Made by a program: the position numbers and the translations under genes. A stretch of DNA of 64,000 nt from Sheuella amnicola (GTDB lineage: Bacteria > Pseudomonadota > Gammaproteobacteria > Burkholderiales > Burkholderiaceae_B): NCBI RefSeq assembly GCF_010499255.1, contig NZ_JAAGRN010000011.1, positions 34,524-98,523 on the forward strand, in the 5' to 3' direction. The notes under the pieces were generated by a model. It searched no databases. It was given only the letters and a program-made list of their open reading frames with translations, and had not been told where the DNA came from. This document shows positions 63,042 through 64,000 of the stretch, piece by piece. How positions within the stretch are numbered: position 1 is the stretch's first letter; each line of letters starts with the position of its first letter.

Positions 63042-63138
63042 TAACCATTTATCGTGTTGTTTATGTTGTGCCAAGCCCGTAAAGTGTATCTGCAGGATTC
63101 CATTTTTAGGATTCTTGAGCTGAAATCAGAGGCACGAA

Positions 63139-64000
63139 ATGGCAGACGCAAACACTTCAAGTTCACAGCAGTCGCAAGATGCCCAGACACTTGATAATTT
63201 GACTTCTTTGCAGCAACCGAATGAGGCAGAACAGTCTTCGGTGACGCAGAATAATGCTGCTCGTATTGACTCGCCAGTCACTACGCCAAATGCGCCTACT
63301 CAAGATAGTCCAAGTCTATACAACGACGTGACGCAGACAACGGACTCGTTTGTGGAGCAAACTGCGGTTGGGTCAGATTCAACCATAGACAGTGAAGGGG
63401 TTGTCAGCACAGGAAATAAATCCAATCCTCGTGTCGATACATCCGGGACTGAATTCGTAGTGACGCCCCTTCCTGTTGTAGGAAGTGAGGAGATTGCAAC
63501 GGCGCCATCTGACATGGAAAACTTGTCAGTATCAGCAAGCGAGGCTAGTTCCATCAATCCCTCGATCAACTCATCAAGTGGGCGTCCTGGAAACGCCACA
63601 ACTGCGGCCGCACCAGAAAATGCGACAGAGCCTGCAACTACAAATAATGAACCAGTCTCACCCGAAGCAGCGGCTACTAAGTCGCTTATTCCGGAGTCCG
63701 TTCCGGATGTTGTAAATCCTGTTCCTTTAGCATCAGAGAATGAACCAGTCGTTCAACCTATCGCTCAAGCTATTGCGCAGGAACTTACATCAACTGAATT
63801 AGTTTTGCCGTCTGTGCCTTTACAAGAGGCTATAACTACGGTTGAGTCCACTCCTATCAGTCCTGTGAATAATGCCCCGACGTTTACCTCGGGTGCCACG
63901 GCCTCCGTTGAGGAAAACGTCTCGACTTCAACCGTGGTCTATACGGCTGTGGCGAGCGATGTGGATCAGGGTGCGACCCTGACGTACTCCCTCAGCGGAA
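63139..64000 (+). CDS. N-terminal part of a probable giant cadherin-repeat adhesin (runs off the window)
   Basis: An open frame from ATG 63139 (behind AGAGG) continues without a stop to the window end, 287 codons. Residues 1-240 are Ser/Thr/Pro/Asn/Gln-rich with no Cys or signal peptide and look disordered. From residue 244 a cadherin-like repeat begins: NNAPTFTSGATASVEENV, then VYTAVASDVDQGATLTYSLS, with the Asp-Val-Asp calcium-binding pattern. Such repeats in multi-thousand-residue proteins are typical cargo of type I secretion systems of the LapB kind, whose C-terminal signal lies outside this window. The gene follows the protease gene and probably encodes the exported substrate of the locus. 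Base use becomes clearly more GC-rich from about 63870 on, at the repeat boundary. Confidence 0.85.
   Translation, partial: MADANTSSSQQSQDAQTLDNLTSLQQPNEAEQSSVTQNNAARIDSPVTTPNAPTQDSPSLYNDVTQTTDSFVEQTAVGSDSTIDSEGVVSTGNKSNPRVDTSGTEFVVTPLPVVGSEEIATAPSDMENLSVSASEASSINPSINSSSGRPGNATTAAAPENATEPATTNNEPVSPEAAATKSLIPESVPDVVNPVPLASENEPVVQPIAQAIAQELTSTELVLPSVPLQEAITTVESTPISPVNNAPTFTSGATASVEENVSTSTVVYTAVASDVDQGATLTYSLSG

Noticed and set aside
1..64000. Insertion sequences, integrases, CRISPR arrays or prophage genes.
   Set aside because: No transposase- or integrase-like protein and no regularly spaced direct repeats were found. The inverted repeat at 62950-63041 has no gene inside it and is treated as a regulatory candidate.

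Overview
The window looks like a chromosomal stretch of a betaproteobacterium of the order Burkholderiales, most likely an Alcaligenaceae-type organism. The main reason is the large number of orphan Bug/TctC-type periplasmic substrate-binding proteins (seven), mixed with CoA-linked catabolic genes, a sox gene set and an IorAB-type molybdenum hydroxylase. No rRNA, tRNA, CRISPR array or insertion sequence was seen. The genus is inference.

Layout. 1-5.6 kb: tail of a 3-hydroxyisobutyrate dehydrogenase-like gene, an iron-type alcohol dehydrogenase, then a Bug protein followed by an acyl-CoA synthetase and two translationally coupled short-chain dehydrogenases. 5.6-12 kb: nitroreductase, a Nudix/metallo-beta-lactamase fusion, an unrecognised 458-residue protein, a zinc-free MDR oxidoreductase, a flavin reductase-like protein and an AhpD-like protein. 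11.9-17.6 kb (minus strand): a tripartite RND efflux operon whose three genes overlap by 4 bases each. 17.7-22.5 kb: a 2Fe-2S plus molybdopterin oxidoreductase pair running directly into soxX-Y-Z-A, with an unusual SoxY C-terminus and no soxB or soxCD. 22.5-26.6 kb (minus): Bug protein, short cyanide-insensitive-type cytochrome bd oxidase (cydAB) and a histidine phosphatase. 26.8-33.8 kb: Atm1-like ABC exporter, Bug protein, EamA permease, orphan LivJ-like binding protein, a GrdB-like protein with Cys in place of selenocysteine, and another Bug protein. 34-39.4 kb: a catabolic and transport operon (PcaB/PurB-like lyase, TAXI binding protein, fused TRAP permease, FAH-family hydrolase). 39.5-45 kb: Bug proteins, a class III CoA-transferase, a crotonase, a cupin-like protein and a thioesterase. 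45.1-51.1 kb: a conserved unknown, two M20 hydrolases, a Bug protein and a D-aminoacylase-like amidohydrolase, which together suggest scavenging of N-acyl amino acids or peptides.

51.2 kb to the end is the most distinctive region. A DUF6817-like protein and an orphan response regulator with a degenerate receiver precede an AT-rich 0.55 kb gap. Then comes a type I secretion locus on the plus strand: a TolC/NodT-like lipoprotein, one polypeptide carrying two fused LapB-like ABC half-transporters with asymmetrically degenerate ATPase motifs, a HlyD adaptor, a regulator with an N-terminal LuxR HTH fused to degenerate cyclase-like and STAND-like parts, and an exported ClpP-like serine protease. 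A 92-base inverted-repeat element follows. The last gene is the start of what is probably a giant cadherin-repeat adhesin, cut by the window end. A 17-base motif from the gap before the secretion genes recurs, with 15 identities, in the left arm of the inverted repeat before the adhesin gene. This suggests one dedicated regulon for making, exporting and perhaps processing the adhesin. That functional reading is inference from gene order and motifs.
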